Positions 1 to 6,286 of a DNA stretch of 6,319 nt are shown here, one piece after another. Under the pieces are notes generated by a model that did no database searches, was not told where the DNA came from, and saw only the letters and a program-made list of their open reading frames with translations. The stretch comes from Hyphomicrobiales bacterium (GTDB lineage Bacteria > Pseudomonadota > Alphaproteobacteria > Rhizobiales > Afifellaceae): assembly GCA_013812985.1 (NCBI GenBank), contig JACCSN010000036.1, positions 1-6,319 of the forward strand, written 5' to 3'. The stretch's first letter is position 1, and every line of letters starts with the position of its first letter. Position numbers and translations under genes: made by a program.

Positions 1-158
1 AGCAGCTTGGAGCCGACGAAGATTTCCAGCGCCTTCACCTGATGGCTCACCGCAGAAGGTGAAATGCGCAACTCGTCGGCGGCCTTTGAGAGGCTCAGAT
101 GGCGAGCCGCCGCCTCGAACGCGCGCAAGGCTGCGAAGGGGGGAAGCTTGCGGGCCAC
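1..158 (-). CDS. LysR-type transcriptional regulator, GcvA-like, N-terminal part only
   Basis: This is the start of a DNA-binding transcription regulator; the gene continues beyond the left edge, so only 52 residues are visible. The protein begins VARKLPPFAALRAFEAAARH and continues through SLSKAADELRISPSAVSHQ and VKALE. This is the winged helix-turn-helix signature of LysR regulators, with the recognition helix around residues 32-42. The opening 'LPPxxALRAFEAAARHLS' is typical of the GcvA-like subgroup. The start is taken as GTG at 158-156 because AGAAGG lies 6 nt upstream on the minus strand, no ATG lies in frame just upstream, and family members start at this point. The effector-binding domain is outside the window, so neither ligand nor target can be named. 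It points the same way as the broken oxidase gene upstream of it, 100 bp away, and may once have regulated it. That link is inference. Confidence 0.9.
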   Translation of the reverse strand, partial: MARKLPPFAALRAFEAAARHLSLSKAADELRISPSAVSHQVKALEIFVGSKL

Positions 159-164
159 GCGAAC

Positions 165-170
165 CCTTCT
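165..170 (-). promoter_or_regulatory. Ribosome binding site of the LysR-type regulator
   Basis: On the minus strand the sequence reads AGAAGG, then 6 nt, then the GTG start at 158. This site selects GTG as the start, since the upstream in-frame codons contain no ATG. Confidence 0.6.
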
Positions 171-257
171 CAGCGGGAACTCGATGTCGGAGTTCCGGGC
201 TAATTCTGAACTCGCGACGCGACCAAAGTGGACGAACCGGTCGAGGTAGGCAAGGCC

Positions 258-876
258 TTACGGGCGTCGCGTCGAGCCGTCGGCCAGCACCTTGCCCGGG
301 TTCATGATCGCCAACGGATCAAGGGCTTGCTCGACGAGGCGCATCAAGGCCAGCGCGACCGGCGGCTCGCTGCGCTCCAGCAGCGCGATCTTCTCCTTGC
401 CGATGCCATGTTCAGCGCTGACCGACCCCCAGCGCCAAAGCGGGCCCGAGCACCGCCTCGGAGAGGCTCTCAGGGAGCCACAGCTCCGCCGACACGGAAA
501 CCTCGCGCGGCGGCAAGATCGTGACGTGGAGATTGCCGTCGCCCAAATGGCCGAAAACGCTCTCGCGGCAGCCCGGCGCGACGCGCAGCAGCGCCGACCG
601 GAGCTGGGCAAGGTAGTCCGGGATCAGGGCGATCGGCACGCAAACGTCGTGCGCGACGATCCAGCTGGCGCGTCCATTGGCGTCCGGCAGCGCTTCGCGC
701 AATCGGCGAAAAGCGACGCGCTGCACTTGCGACGCGGCAAACAGTGCCTCGGCGACGAACCCCTCGGCCGCCGCCTCTTCGAGGATCGCATCGAGTTCAG
801 CGGCAGCGAACCCTTCGATCTCGACGAGCACCCAAAATGGGTGCGTGTCGTGGAACGGCGAGCGGAATCCCGGCAC
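258..876 (-). pseudogene. FAD-linked D-2-hydroxyacid dehydrogenase (GlcD/D2HGDH-like), frameshifted C-terminal remnant
   Basis: The intact family oxidises D-2-hydroxyacids such as glycolate, D-lactate or D-2-hydroxyglutarate using FAD. Only the C-terminal FAD-oxidase domain remains here, about 205 residues of a protein usually near 460-470. Reading from 876 downward, the segment contains VPGFRSPFHDTHPFWVLVEI, then HDVCVPIALIPDYL, then the metal/substrate motif FGHLGDGNLHVTILPP. That frame ends at a TGA at 414-412. The next frame carries the continuation, SVSAEHGIGKEK and ALDPLAIMNPGKVL, and stops with TAA at 260-258. The frames meet at a run of five G on the minus strand (426-430); one extra G, or two missing, explains the shift. 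An in-frame TGA (879-877) lies directly 5' of the segment, and I find no PCMH-type FAD-binding domain in 880-1660. The gene is therefore both truncated and frameshifted. The shift alone could be a sequencing error, but the missing N-terminal half could not. The exact substrate class is uncertain. Confidence 0.82.
426..430 (-). other. Frameshift point in the oxidase remnant (G-run)
   Basis: The minus strand reads CTGGGGGTCGGTCAGC here. Removing one G gives codons for A-L-G-S-V-S-A-E-H-G-I-G, the expected family motif. As it stands, the reading frame ends 12 bases later at TGA (414-412). A homopolymer is a common place for both real slippage mutations and sequencing errors. Confidence 0.7.
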
Positions 877-1265
877 TCAGCCCTGCGCGGCAACCCGCCG
901 GTCTCAAGGCTGAACAATGCTCTTGGATTCGATGCTTCCGACGTGCGGTTCCGCGTCATGACCCAAGGTGGGAGCCGATGCGGAAGTTCCGCTCGCCGGG
1001 ATCTGTGCGGGGGCGGCGAGCAATCGTCGTCCCTACCGCGACACGACTTCGCGGCGCGCATGTTCTTGCAGGATTGCGCTGCAGAATGGGACGAGATTCC
1101 AGGCGGCTATCTTCGGGGAAACGTTCATCCCCGCCAAGTTGCGCTCGTGGGAACTAGGTCGCGCGATACTGCTGGATATCTTTTCCTCGTTGATCACGAG
1201 ACAACGCTGGTAGAAATCCAGCCACGGCCATTGCTCGGTGAGCGAGTTGGAGACTAATACTTCAT
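877..1265. other. Gene-free stretch, probably decayed sequence
   Basis: I can defend no gene here. Minus-strand frames do not continue the oxidase: the frame in phase with the remnant hits TGA at 879-877 and again a little further upstream, and no FAD-binding glycine motifs appear. A plus-strand frame is open across this stretch and the oxidase remnant up to a TAA at 1255-1257. Most of that frame is antisense to the oxidase remnant and its composition is not protein-like. The last part of the plus strand (about 1093-1257) has a faint resemblance to a small secreted-protein family and is discussed under findings. Confidence 0.5.
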
Positions 1266-1337
1266 ATGAGCCGCGGCATCTGTGCCGCGGTATCGAATTT
1301 CGCCGGATATGGTTTGGAACACCGCGGCCCGGCTCAT
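1266..1337. repeat. Nested inverted repeats with alternative pairings
   Basis: Three pairings are visible. A local hairpin at 1271-1290 has arms CCGCGGCA and TGCCGCGG around the loop TCTG. An outer pair is ATGAGCCG (1266-1273) with CGGCTCAT (1330-1337). An inner pair is CCGCGGT (1285-1291) with ACCGCGG (1321-1327). The local hairpin shares bases with both longer-range arms, so the two structures exclude each other. The flanks are not T-rich enough for a standard terminator. It may be an intergenic palindromic element, a protein-binding site or an RNA leader structure; the sequence does not decide. Confidence 0.5.
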
Positions 1338-1457
1338 GTCGGATTGTTCCTCACTTCCGATTTGTCTAGTCTGGTAGATCATTGAAAATGCCGAAGCTGG
1401 GGCAGCGATTGGAACGCCTGTGGCTGATCGCGAGGCTTCCTCGACGCGCGCCTGAGA

Positions 1458-1475
1458 AGGCCGCCGAAGCGGCCT
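1458..1475 (-). terminator. Hairpin with UUCG loop (minus-strand sense), possible weak terminator
   Basis: AGGCCGC (1458-1464) and GCGGCCT (1469-1475) form a perfect 7-bp stem. Read on the minus strand the loop is TTCG closed by C-G, the very stable C(UUCG)G tetraloop, and TTCTC follows partly within the stem end. On the plus strand the loop is CGAA and the following GATTG is not a terminator tail. No surviving minus-strand gene lies upstream to be terminated, so this may be a relic or only a structured spacer. Confidence 0.35.
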
Positions 1476-1504
1476 GATTGACTCGATAGAGAAGCGTATG
1501 CCAG

Positions 1505-1518
1505 TGTACACGTGTGCA
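1505..1518. promoter_or_regulatory. LacI-type operator-like palindrome upstream of the transporter operon
   Basis: TGTACACGTGTGCA is a palindrome with 12 of 14 positions symmetric and a central CG, flanked by TG and CA ends. This layout is typical of operators bound by LacI-family repressors, which often control sugar-transporter operons. It lies about 147 bp before the binding-protein start. No LacI-family gene is in the window and no second copy was found, so the regulator and function are inferred. Confidence 0.35.
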
Positions 1519-1650
1519 ACAGTTGGGCTCGGCGTCGCAAGAACATGCTCAGATGCGCGCGAATGTCAGCGGCCGATGCCGCAGTATAAAGTTCTGCGCA
1601 GGCGCCGGCGACCGCTTTGACGGCCTGACCGCAACAGACGGGGCAAACAC

Positions 1651-1657
1651 GGGAGGA
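1651..1657 (+). promoter_or_regulatory. Strong ribosome binding site of the solute-binding protein gene
   Basis: GGGAGGA sits 7 nt before the ATG at 1665. It is a near-consensus Shine-Dalgarno sequence and fixes the start just ahead of a good signal peptide. Confidence 0.8.
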
Positions 1658-1664
1658 TTTCGAG

Positions 1665-3017
1665 ATGAGGAAGCTGGCGACAATGTTGTTGAGGGCAACG
1701 GCGATCACGGCGGCGCTTGCCGCCGCCACGGGGGTCGCTGCGGCCAAGGACGTGACGATCGGCGTCTGGTCGGGCGGCAGCGGGCCCAACGACAACTACC
1801 GCGTGGACGCGATCGAGATGGCGGCGGACATCTATGAGCGCGAAGCGGCTATCCGCGGGGAAGAGCTGAACATCATTGTCGAGAAGAAGCCCTACCCCAC
1901 CTGGGACGACTTCAAGCAGGCGCTCACGCTTGCGGCGGAAGCGGGAACCGCCCCCGACATCGTGGTCACCGGCCACGAAGATATCGCGCCCTGGTCGCAA
2001 TCCGGCCTGATCACGCCGATCGAGGACTACATCGATCTCGATTCCTGGCCGGTCAACGGCATCTACGAGAACCTGATGGAGATCTCCTCCTACGGCGGCG
2101 TCGTCTATGGCCTCCCGCAGGACGCCGAAGCGCGGCCGTTCTTCTTCTGGACGCCGCATATGAAGGCGATCGGCTACAGCGACGCCGACATCGAAGCACT
2201 GCCCGCCAAGATCCAGGCCGGCGAATACACGCTGGCCAATGTGCTGGAAGACGCCAAGAAGATGCAGGATTCCGGCGCGGTGCAGCCGGGCTACGGCTTC
2301 TATCCGCGCCCCGCCAACGGTCCCGATTACTGGCAGTTCTACAAGAGCTTCGGCGGCGAGATGCAGGATGCCTCCGGCAAGCTCGTCCTCGACAAGGCGG
2401 CGATGCAGAGGTTCTACCAGTTCTTCGTCGACGCGGTCGAAGCCGGCGTCACCCGCAAGAATCATATCGGCACGCCCAACGACCAGTGGTTTGCGGAAGT
2501 GGCGAGCGGCAAGGCCGGCACCTGGCACGGCGGCACCTGGCACTATGCGCGTTACGTCAACCAGGAAGGCCTCACCGACTTCTTCGGCAACGTCCAGTTC
2601 TCACTCATTCCCGCCGGCGAGGGGGGCGAAGCCAACACGCTGACGCATCCGCTCGTCTATCTGTTGACCAAGCAAGACAGCGAAGACGAGATGACGACCG
2701 CCGCGGAACTGATCAAGATCGCCTCCGAGCCGCGCATCAACACGCTGCATGCGATTAAGTCGGCGCATCTGGGCATCAGCAAGGAACAGTCCAACATCAG
2801 CCTCTACAGCGGTGACCGCTGGGCGCGCGAAGCGACCGAGCGCCTGCTGCCGCATGCCAACGCGATGCCCAACAATTCAGACTTCGGCGCCTATTGGAAC
2901 TCCATGTGGAGCGGGCTGGAAAGCGCCTGGACCGGCCAGAAAACCCCGGAACAGGCCGTCGCCGACGTGGAAACCGAGCTGAAGAGCGCCTTGGGCGACG
3001 CGATCATCATTCGCTGA
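1665..3017 (+). CDS. ABC transporter periplasmic solute-binding protein, family 1 (CUT1-type)
   Basis: This 450-residue protein captures the substrate in the periplasm and delivers it to the membrane permeases encoded downstream. It starts with a Sec signal peptide: Arg/Lys at residues 2-3, a hydrophobic core to about residue 22, and a likely cut after A25-A26-A27 before KDVTIGVW. There is no lipobox cysteine, so it should be soluble rather than a lipoprotein. Family 1 features are a first beta strand (TIGVWSGG, 31-38), a helix ending WDDFKQALTLAAEAG (80-94), TAPDIVVTG (95-103), the hinge-side YGLPQD (148-153), and the GKAGTWHGGTWH segment (282-293) where family members have 'GKAAM...G.W'. 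Aromatics are plentiful (YPTW, PFFFW, DYWQFY), fitting a stacked carbohydrate ring. Length is normal. The substrate is not evident; sugars, sugar alcohols or phosphorylated polyols are all possible. It is the first gene of the operon, and a hairpin separates it from the permeases. Confidence 0.93.
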   Translation: MRKLATMLLRATAITAALAAATGVAAAKDVTIGVWSGGSGPNDNYRVDAIEMAADIYEREAAIRGEELNIIVEKKPYPTWDDFKQALTLAAEAGTAPDIVVTGHEDIAPWSQSGLITPIEDYIDLDSWPVNGIYENLMEISSYGGVVYGLPQDAEARPFFFWTPHMKAIGYSDADIEALPAKIQAGEYTLANVLEDAKKMQDSGAVQPGYGFYPRPANGPDYWQFYKSFGGEMQDASGKLVLDKAAMQRFYQFFVDAVEAGVTRKNHIGTPNDQWFAEVASGKAGTWHGGTWHYARYVNQEGLTDFFGNVQFSLIPAGEGGEANTLTHPLVYLLTKQDSEDEMTTAAELIKIASEPRINTLHAIKSAHLGISKEQSNISLYSGDRWAREATERLLPHANAMPNNSDFGAYWNSMWSGLESAWTGQKTPEQAVADVETELKSALGDAIIIR

Positions 3018-3026
3018 GCTGCCTGC

Positions 3027-3054
3027 CGGCCGGCGGACACAGAACCGCCGGCCG
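3027..3054 (+). terminator. Stem-loop between binding-protein and permease genes (partial terminator or mRNA-stabilising hairpin)
   Basis: CGGCCGGCGG (3027-3036) and CCGCCGGCCG (3045-3054) form a perfect 10-bp GC stem with an 8-nt loop, followed by TCTTCTCC. It starts 10 bases after the binding-protein stop codon. The tail is only moderately U-rich, so read-through into the permease genes is expected. In many ABC importer operons a hairpin at this place raises binding-protein mRNA over the membrane components, by partial termination or by blocking 3' exonucleases. Confidence 0.65.
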
Positions 3055-3080
3055 TCTTCTCCGGAGTTGCGCTCCGGTCG

Positions 3081-3086
3081 GGAGGG
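3081..3086 (+). promoter_or_regulatory. Ribosome binding site deciding the first permease start
   Basis: GGAGGG lies 4 nt before the ATG at 3091. It favours this ATG over the in-frame TTG at 3067, which would add eight residues (TTG CGC TCC ...) and place the Shine-Dalgarno inside the gene. Confidence 0.6.
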
Positions 3087-3090
3087 CGCC

Positions 3091-4398
3091 ATGAAGAGTT
3101 CAAGGACGCTCGGGCTGGTGTTGATCGCTCCGGCTGTGGTGCTCGTCATCCTTTTCTTCCTTGTGCCGGTCGCGCTCACGGCGGTGTTTTCGTTCACCAC
3201 CATGAGCACGGCGACCGGCATCACCGGCGGCGCCTACCAAGTCGCGCCGAACACGCTGCGGCGCTTGAGCGATCGTACCGGCATGGATGAGCTGTCCGAG
3301 CAGCTGGCGGAGTCGAAATACGTCATCGACGAGCGCGGCCTAGCGGCGCTCGACAGTCTCGACGTCGGCGCCGGCATCGCCGTCGAATTGCGCCGGGATC
3401 ACCTTGGTGAAGTGTTCGCGACGCGGCGCGAGGCAGAGCGCATGATCCGGGATCTGCGCGACCGTCCACCGACGCGCGAGGTGAAGCGCATCTCCGAGCA
3501 ATTCAACCGCTCGGTCCTCAACGCCAGGTTCGAATCAAGGGCGGAATTGTTCGCAGCGCTCGGCGCACTCGGGGTCGAGCTGACCGCGCAGGAACAAGAT
3601 GCCGTCGCTGCGGCTACTTATACCGGCTGGACCTGGACCACCGAGAACTTCCGCCGGATGGTTTCGACGCCGGACACGGTGCGCCGACTCTTCAATACCG
3701 TCGTCTATGTCGCCGTCACGCTCGTCCTGTTCAACACCGGTTTTGCTATGCTGCTCGCCATCGCGACCCATTATATGCCGGACGCTTCGGCCGGCACGTT
3801 CCGCTCCTTGTGGTTGCTGCCGCGCGTCTCGCCGCCGGTCATCTACGTGCTCTTGTGGAAGTGGCTGGCGTGGGACACCGGGTTCCTCAGCATGTTTTTC
3901 GGCCAGTTCGGCGTCCCGTCGCGCAACTGGCTCCTCGATTCCGCTCTCAATGCCTGGGTATTCGTCGTGCTCATCAACGGGTTTGTTGGGGCATCGATGG
4001 GCATGCTGATCTTCTCGTCGGCGATCAAGGCCATCCCCAAAGCCCTGTTTCATGCCAGCGAAGTGGATGGCGCGAGCCGCTGGCAGCAGGTGCGGCACAT
4101 CATCCTGCCGAGCCTCAGATGGCCGATTCTGTTCGTCACCTGCTATCAGACACTGTCGCTTCTGACCTCGTTCGAGCTCATCCTCCTGTCGACCGACGGT
4201 GGGCCGGGCGGCGCGACAGAGGTGTGGGCGCTGGCCGCCTACCACACCGCGCTCAACAACTACGCCGGCAATCTCGAATACGGCTATGGGGCAGCAATGG
4301 CGCTGATCCTGGTCGTCATCGGCGTTGCCTTGTCGCTGTTCTACCTGCGGCTGTTCAACTATCGCGCGCTCGTCGCCAGACCGCTGATCGAGCAGTAG
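3091..4398 (+). CDS. Sugar ABC transporter permease, MalF-like, with a large extra periplasmic segment
   Basis: This inner-membrane permease of 435 residues is one half of the transport channel. The first membrane helix is about residues 8-35 (LGLVLIAPAVVLVILFFLVP). The other five helices and the cytoplasmic EAA loop follow after about residue 198: ASEVDGASRWQQVRHIILPS at 322-341 contains the D-G-A and I-x-L-P signature that docks to the ATPase. Usual permeases of this family are 290-320 residues. The excess is a mostly charged segment at about residues 38-176, between helix 1 and the conserved 'W..ENFRRMVSTPD..RRLFNTV' that normally follows helix 1 closely. It should face the periplasm. Its place corresponds to the MalF P2 loop, which contacts the maltose-binding protein, although I see no sequence likeness to P2. 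The next permease starts 8 nt after the stop. Substrate unknown. Confidence 0.92.
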   Translation: MKSSRTLGLVLIAPAVVLVILFFLVPVALTAVFSFTTMSTATGITGGAYQVAPNTLRRLSDRTGMDELSEQLAESKYVIDERGLAALDSLDVGAGIAVELRRDHLGEVFATRREAERMIRDLRDRPPTREVKRISEQFNRSVLNARFESRAELFAALGALGVELTAQEQDAVAAATYTGWTWTTENFRRMVSTPDTVRRLFNTVVYVAVTLVLFNTGFAMLLAIATHYMPDASAGTFRSLWLLPRVSPPVIYVLLWKWLAWDTGFLSMFFGQFGVPSRNWLLDSALNAWVFVVLINGFVGASMGMLIFSSAIKAIPKALFHASEVDGASRWQQVRHIILPSLRWPILFVTCYQTLSLLTSFELILLSTDGGPGGATEVWALAAYHTALNNYAGNLEYGYGAAMALILVVIGVALSLFYLRLFNYRALVARPLIEQ

Positions 4399-4406
4399 GA
4401 CCGGCG

Positions 4407-5231
4407 ATGACAGAGAACTTCCGCGCCTGGCCAGTCATCCTGGCGCTGAGCATCGTCAGCGCGCCGTTGGTGCTGATGTATGTCTATCTCTTCGTCGACA
4501 CCCTCACCAACTCGCCGCCCGGGTCGCTGGTCCCCGACGAGTTCACGCTGGAGCATTGGGATTTCCTGTGGAGCACGGTGCCCGGCCGGGCGAACATCTG
4601 GCGGGTCGCCCTGAACACCCTGATTTTCGCGACAGCGACGACCACAATTGTGCTGACCGTCTCGTCGACGGCGGGCTATGTGCTGTCACGGCTGAACGTG
4701 CCGGGCCGCGGCTTCTTCCTCGCCGGCGTGATGGTGCTGCACGCCTTCCCGTCGGTCACGCTCATCATCGCGATCTTCCTCGTGCTGCAAATGGTCGGGC
4801 TCTACAATTCCCTGGTCGGCGTGATCCTGGTGAAAGCCGCGCTCGACATGCCCTTGGGCATTTGGATCATGAAGGGCTTCTATGACACGGTGCCGTGGGA
4901 AATCGAAATGGCCGGCATCCAGGACGGCGCCAGCCGGTTCACGGTGTGGCGGAGGCTGGTGTTGCCGCAGGTCCGTCCGGCGCTGGTTGCGCTCGGCCTT
5001 TTCGCGTTTCTGTCGGGTTGGAGCGAATATATCCTTCCGCAGGTACTCGCCCCAGGCAATAGGGTGCAGGTTCTATCCGTCTATTTGGCCGGGCTGATCG
5101 CCGACGACAACAATTTCGATCTGGCGTTGTTTAAATCCGTCGGCGTTTTCTACATCATGCCTGTCATCATCCTCTTCTTCTTCTTCCAAAAACACTTGAT
5201 GAACATCTATGGCGGGGGAACGAAAGGCTGA
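4407..5231 (+). CDS. Sugar ABC transporter permease, MalG-like
   Basis: This 274-residue inner-membrane protein is the second channel subunit and has the usual length for the MalG/UgpE group. Helix 1 spans about residues 8-31, and further hydrophobic segments lie near 68-90, 103-130, 133-155, 188-208 and 243-261, making six. The EAA loop, EIEMAGIQDGASRFTVWRRL (165-184) followed by VLPQVRPAL, has E, A, D-G-A and the L-P spacing of the family, so it should contact the ATPase. The start at 4407 is supported by AGGA (4397-4400), which overlaps the TAG stop of the preceding permease gene, so translation is probably coupled. The reading frame is open far upstream (to about 3810) inside the first permease, but that extension is out-of-frame shadow. 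The stop TGA shares one base with the ATPase start (TGATG). Confidence 0.94.
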   Translation: MTENFRAWPVILALSIVSAPLVLMYVYLFVDTLTNSPPGSLVPDEFTLEHWDFLWSTVPGRANIWRVALNTLIFATATTTIVLTVSSTAGYVLSRLNVPGRGFFLAGVMVLHAFPSVTLIIAIFLVLQMVGLYNSLVGVILVKAALDMPLGIWIMKGFYDTVPWEIEMAGIQDGASRFTVWRRLVLPQVRPALVALGLFAFLSGWSEYILPQVLAPGNRVQVLSVYLAGLIADDNNFDLALFKSVGVFYIMPVIILFFFFQKHLMNIYGGGTKG

Positions 5232-6286
5232 TGCGCATTCTGCTCGACGAATTCACCAAGAGATTCGGCTCGGTGACCGTCATCGACAGGATGACGCTCG
5301 AGATCAGAGACGGCGAGATGCTGGCTCTGCTCGGCCCGTCCGGCTGTGGAAAGTCAACGACTCTGTTCGCGATCTGCGGCATCCACAAAGTGAGCGGCGG
5401 ACGCATCCTGTTCGGTGATCGCGATGTCACGGGCGTCCCGTCGCAGGACCGCAATGTCGGCGTCGTGTTCCAGTCCTATGCGCTCTACCCGCATATGACG
5501 GTCGCCGAGAATATCGGCTTTCCGCTGCAGATCAAAAAGCTGCCGTCGGCCGACATTCGCCGCCAGGTGGGCGAGATGGCAGAACTCGTCCACATCGAGC
5601 AATTGCTGGCACGCCGCCCGGCCGAACTGTCCGGCGGCCAACAGCAGCGAGTCGCCCTCGCGCGCGCCCTTGTCCGCAAGCCGAACGTGCTGCTGCTCGA
5701 TGAGCCCCTGGCCAACCTGGACGCGAAGCTGCGCCTGGAGATGCGCTCGGAAGTCCGCCGCCTCCAGCTCGAAACGAAAATTACCGCCGTTCTCGTCACG
5801 CACGATCAGGTCGAGGCGATGAGCATGTGCGACCGGATCGCTATCATGAATGCCGGCGAGATCATTCAAGTCGCGACGCCGACGGCGATGTACCATGATC
5901 CCCGCACCGAGTTCGTCGCCGGCTTCCTCGGCAATCCGCCGATCGCCTTTCTGCATGGCACCGTGCTGGACGGCGGCTTTGCGCTTGCAAACAGCGACGT
6001 GAGGCTGCCTTTGCCGCAATCTGTGCTGCCCGCCGCCGGCCGGCCCCTTACCCTCGGCATTCGGCCGGAGAATTTTGGACCGGGCGGCGATGTCCCTATC
6101 CGCGGACGCGTGTCGTTCGTCGAAACGCAGGGACGGGAGAATCTCTACGATGTGACGCTGACGGACGGCAGCGTGCTGCGCTCAATCCAGCCCGTGCGCG
6201 GGGATGTCGCCGTCAATGACGAGGTCGAATGGGGCGTGACCGGCGAAAAGCTCTTCGTTTTCGACGAGAACGGAGTCCGGCTGTGA
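5231..6286 (+). CDS. Sugar ABC transporter ATP-binding protein, MalK/UgpC/MsmX-type
   Basis: This 351-residue protein hydrolyses ATP on the cytoplasmic face to drive import; two copies act per transporter. All nucleotide-binding motifs are intact: Walker A GPSGCGKST (35-43), Q-loop Gln81 in VVFQSYALYPHMTV, signature LSGGQQQR (133-140), Walker B VLLLDE with catalytic Glu158, D-loop NLD (162-164) and switch His191 in VTHDQVEA. The region from about 240 to 345 (GIRPENF, then a beta-rich stretch) is a TOBE/regulatory domain as in MalK and UgpC. The length is typical. The start ATG overlaps the permease stop by one base, with AAAGG (5223-5227) close upstream, which indicates tight coupling. ATPases of this group are sometimes shared between importers, so it may energise others too. 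Its sequence gives no clue to the substrate. Confidence 0.96.
   Translation: MRILLDEFTKRFGSVTVIDRMTLEIRDGEMLALLGPSGCGKSTTLFAICGIHKVSGGRILFGDRDVTGVPSQDRNVGVVFQSYALYPHMTVAENIGFPLQIKKLPSADIRRQVGEMAELVHIEQLLARRPAELSGGQQQRVALARALVRKPNVLLLDEPLANLDAKLRLEMRSEVRRLQLETKITAVLVTHDQVEAMSMCDRIAIMNAGEIIQVATPTAMYHDPRTEFVAGFLGNPPIAFLHGTVLDGGFALANSDVRLPLPQSVLPAAGRPLTLGIRPENFGPGGDVPIRGRVSFVETQGRENLYDVTLTDGSVLRSIQPVRGDVAVNDEVEWGVTGEKLFVFDENGVRL

Noticed and set aside
292..1257. Long open plus-strand frame of 321 codons
   Set aside because: Most of it is antisense to the recognisable oxidase remnant (258-876), its composition is arginine-rich and not protein-like, and it has no convincing start signal. Its openness is explained by high GC.
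1478..1502. TTGACT with downstream TATGCC as a sigma-70 promoter
   Set aside because: The gap between the boxes is only 13 nt, and no better -10 lies at 16-18 nt.
1254..1511. 85-codon minus-strand frame in the spacer
   Set aside because: It has no recognisable motif, runs through the inverted repeats and hairpin, and its start falls inside the operator-like palindrome.
1585..1590. TATAAA as a -10 box for the operon
   Set aside because: No acceptable -35 lies 16-18 nt upstream. The flanking CGCAG/CTGCG arms are short and probably chance.
1566..2543. Open minus-strand frame of 325 codons
   Set aside because: It lies antisense to the well-supported binding-protein gene and shows no family motif.
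3067..3090. TTG start giving an eight-residue longer first permease
   Set aside because: The Shine-Dalgarno GGAGGG (3081-3086) serves ATG 3091, and the extra residues MRSGREGA do not resemble a permease N-terminus.
3535..4245. Open minus-strand frame of 236 codons
   Set aside because: It is antisense to the first permease and has a low-complexity charged composition without motifs.
3810..4406. N-terminal extension of the second permease
   Set aside because: This frame is an out-of-frame shadow of the first permease. ATG 4407 has its own ribosome binding site and gives the normal family length.
5354..6019. Open minus-strand frame of 221 codons
   Set aside because: It is antisense to the ATPase, whose motifs are all intact.
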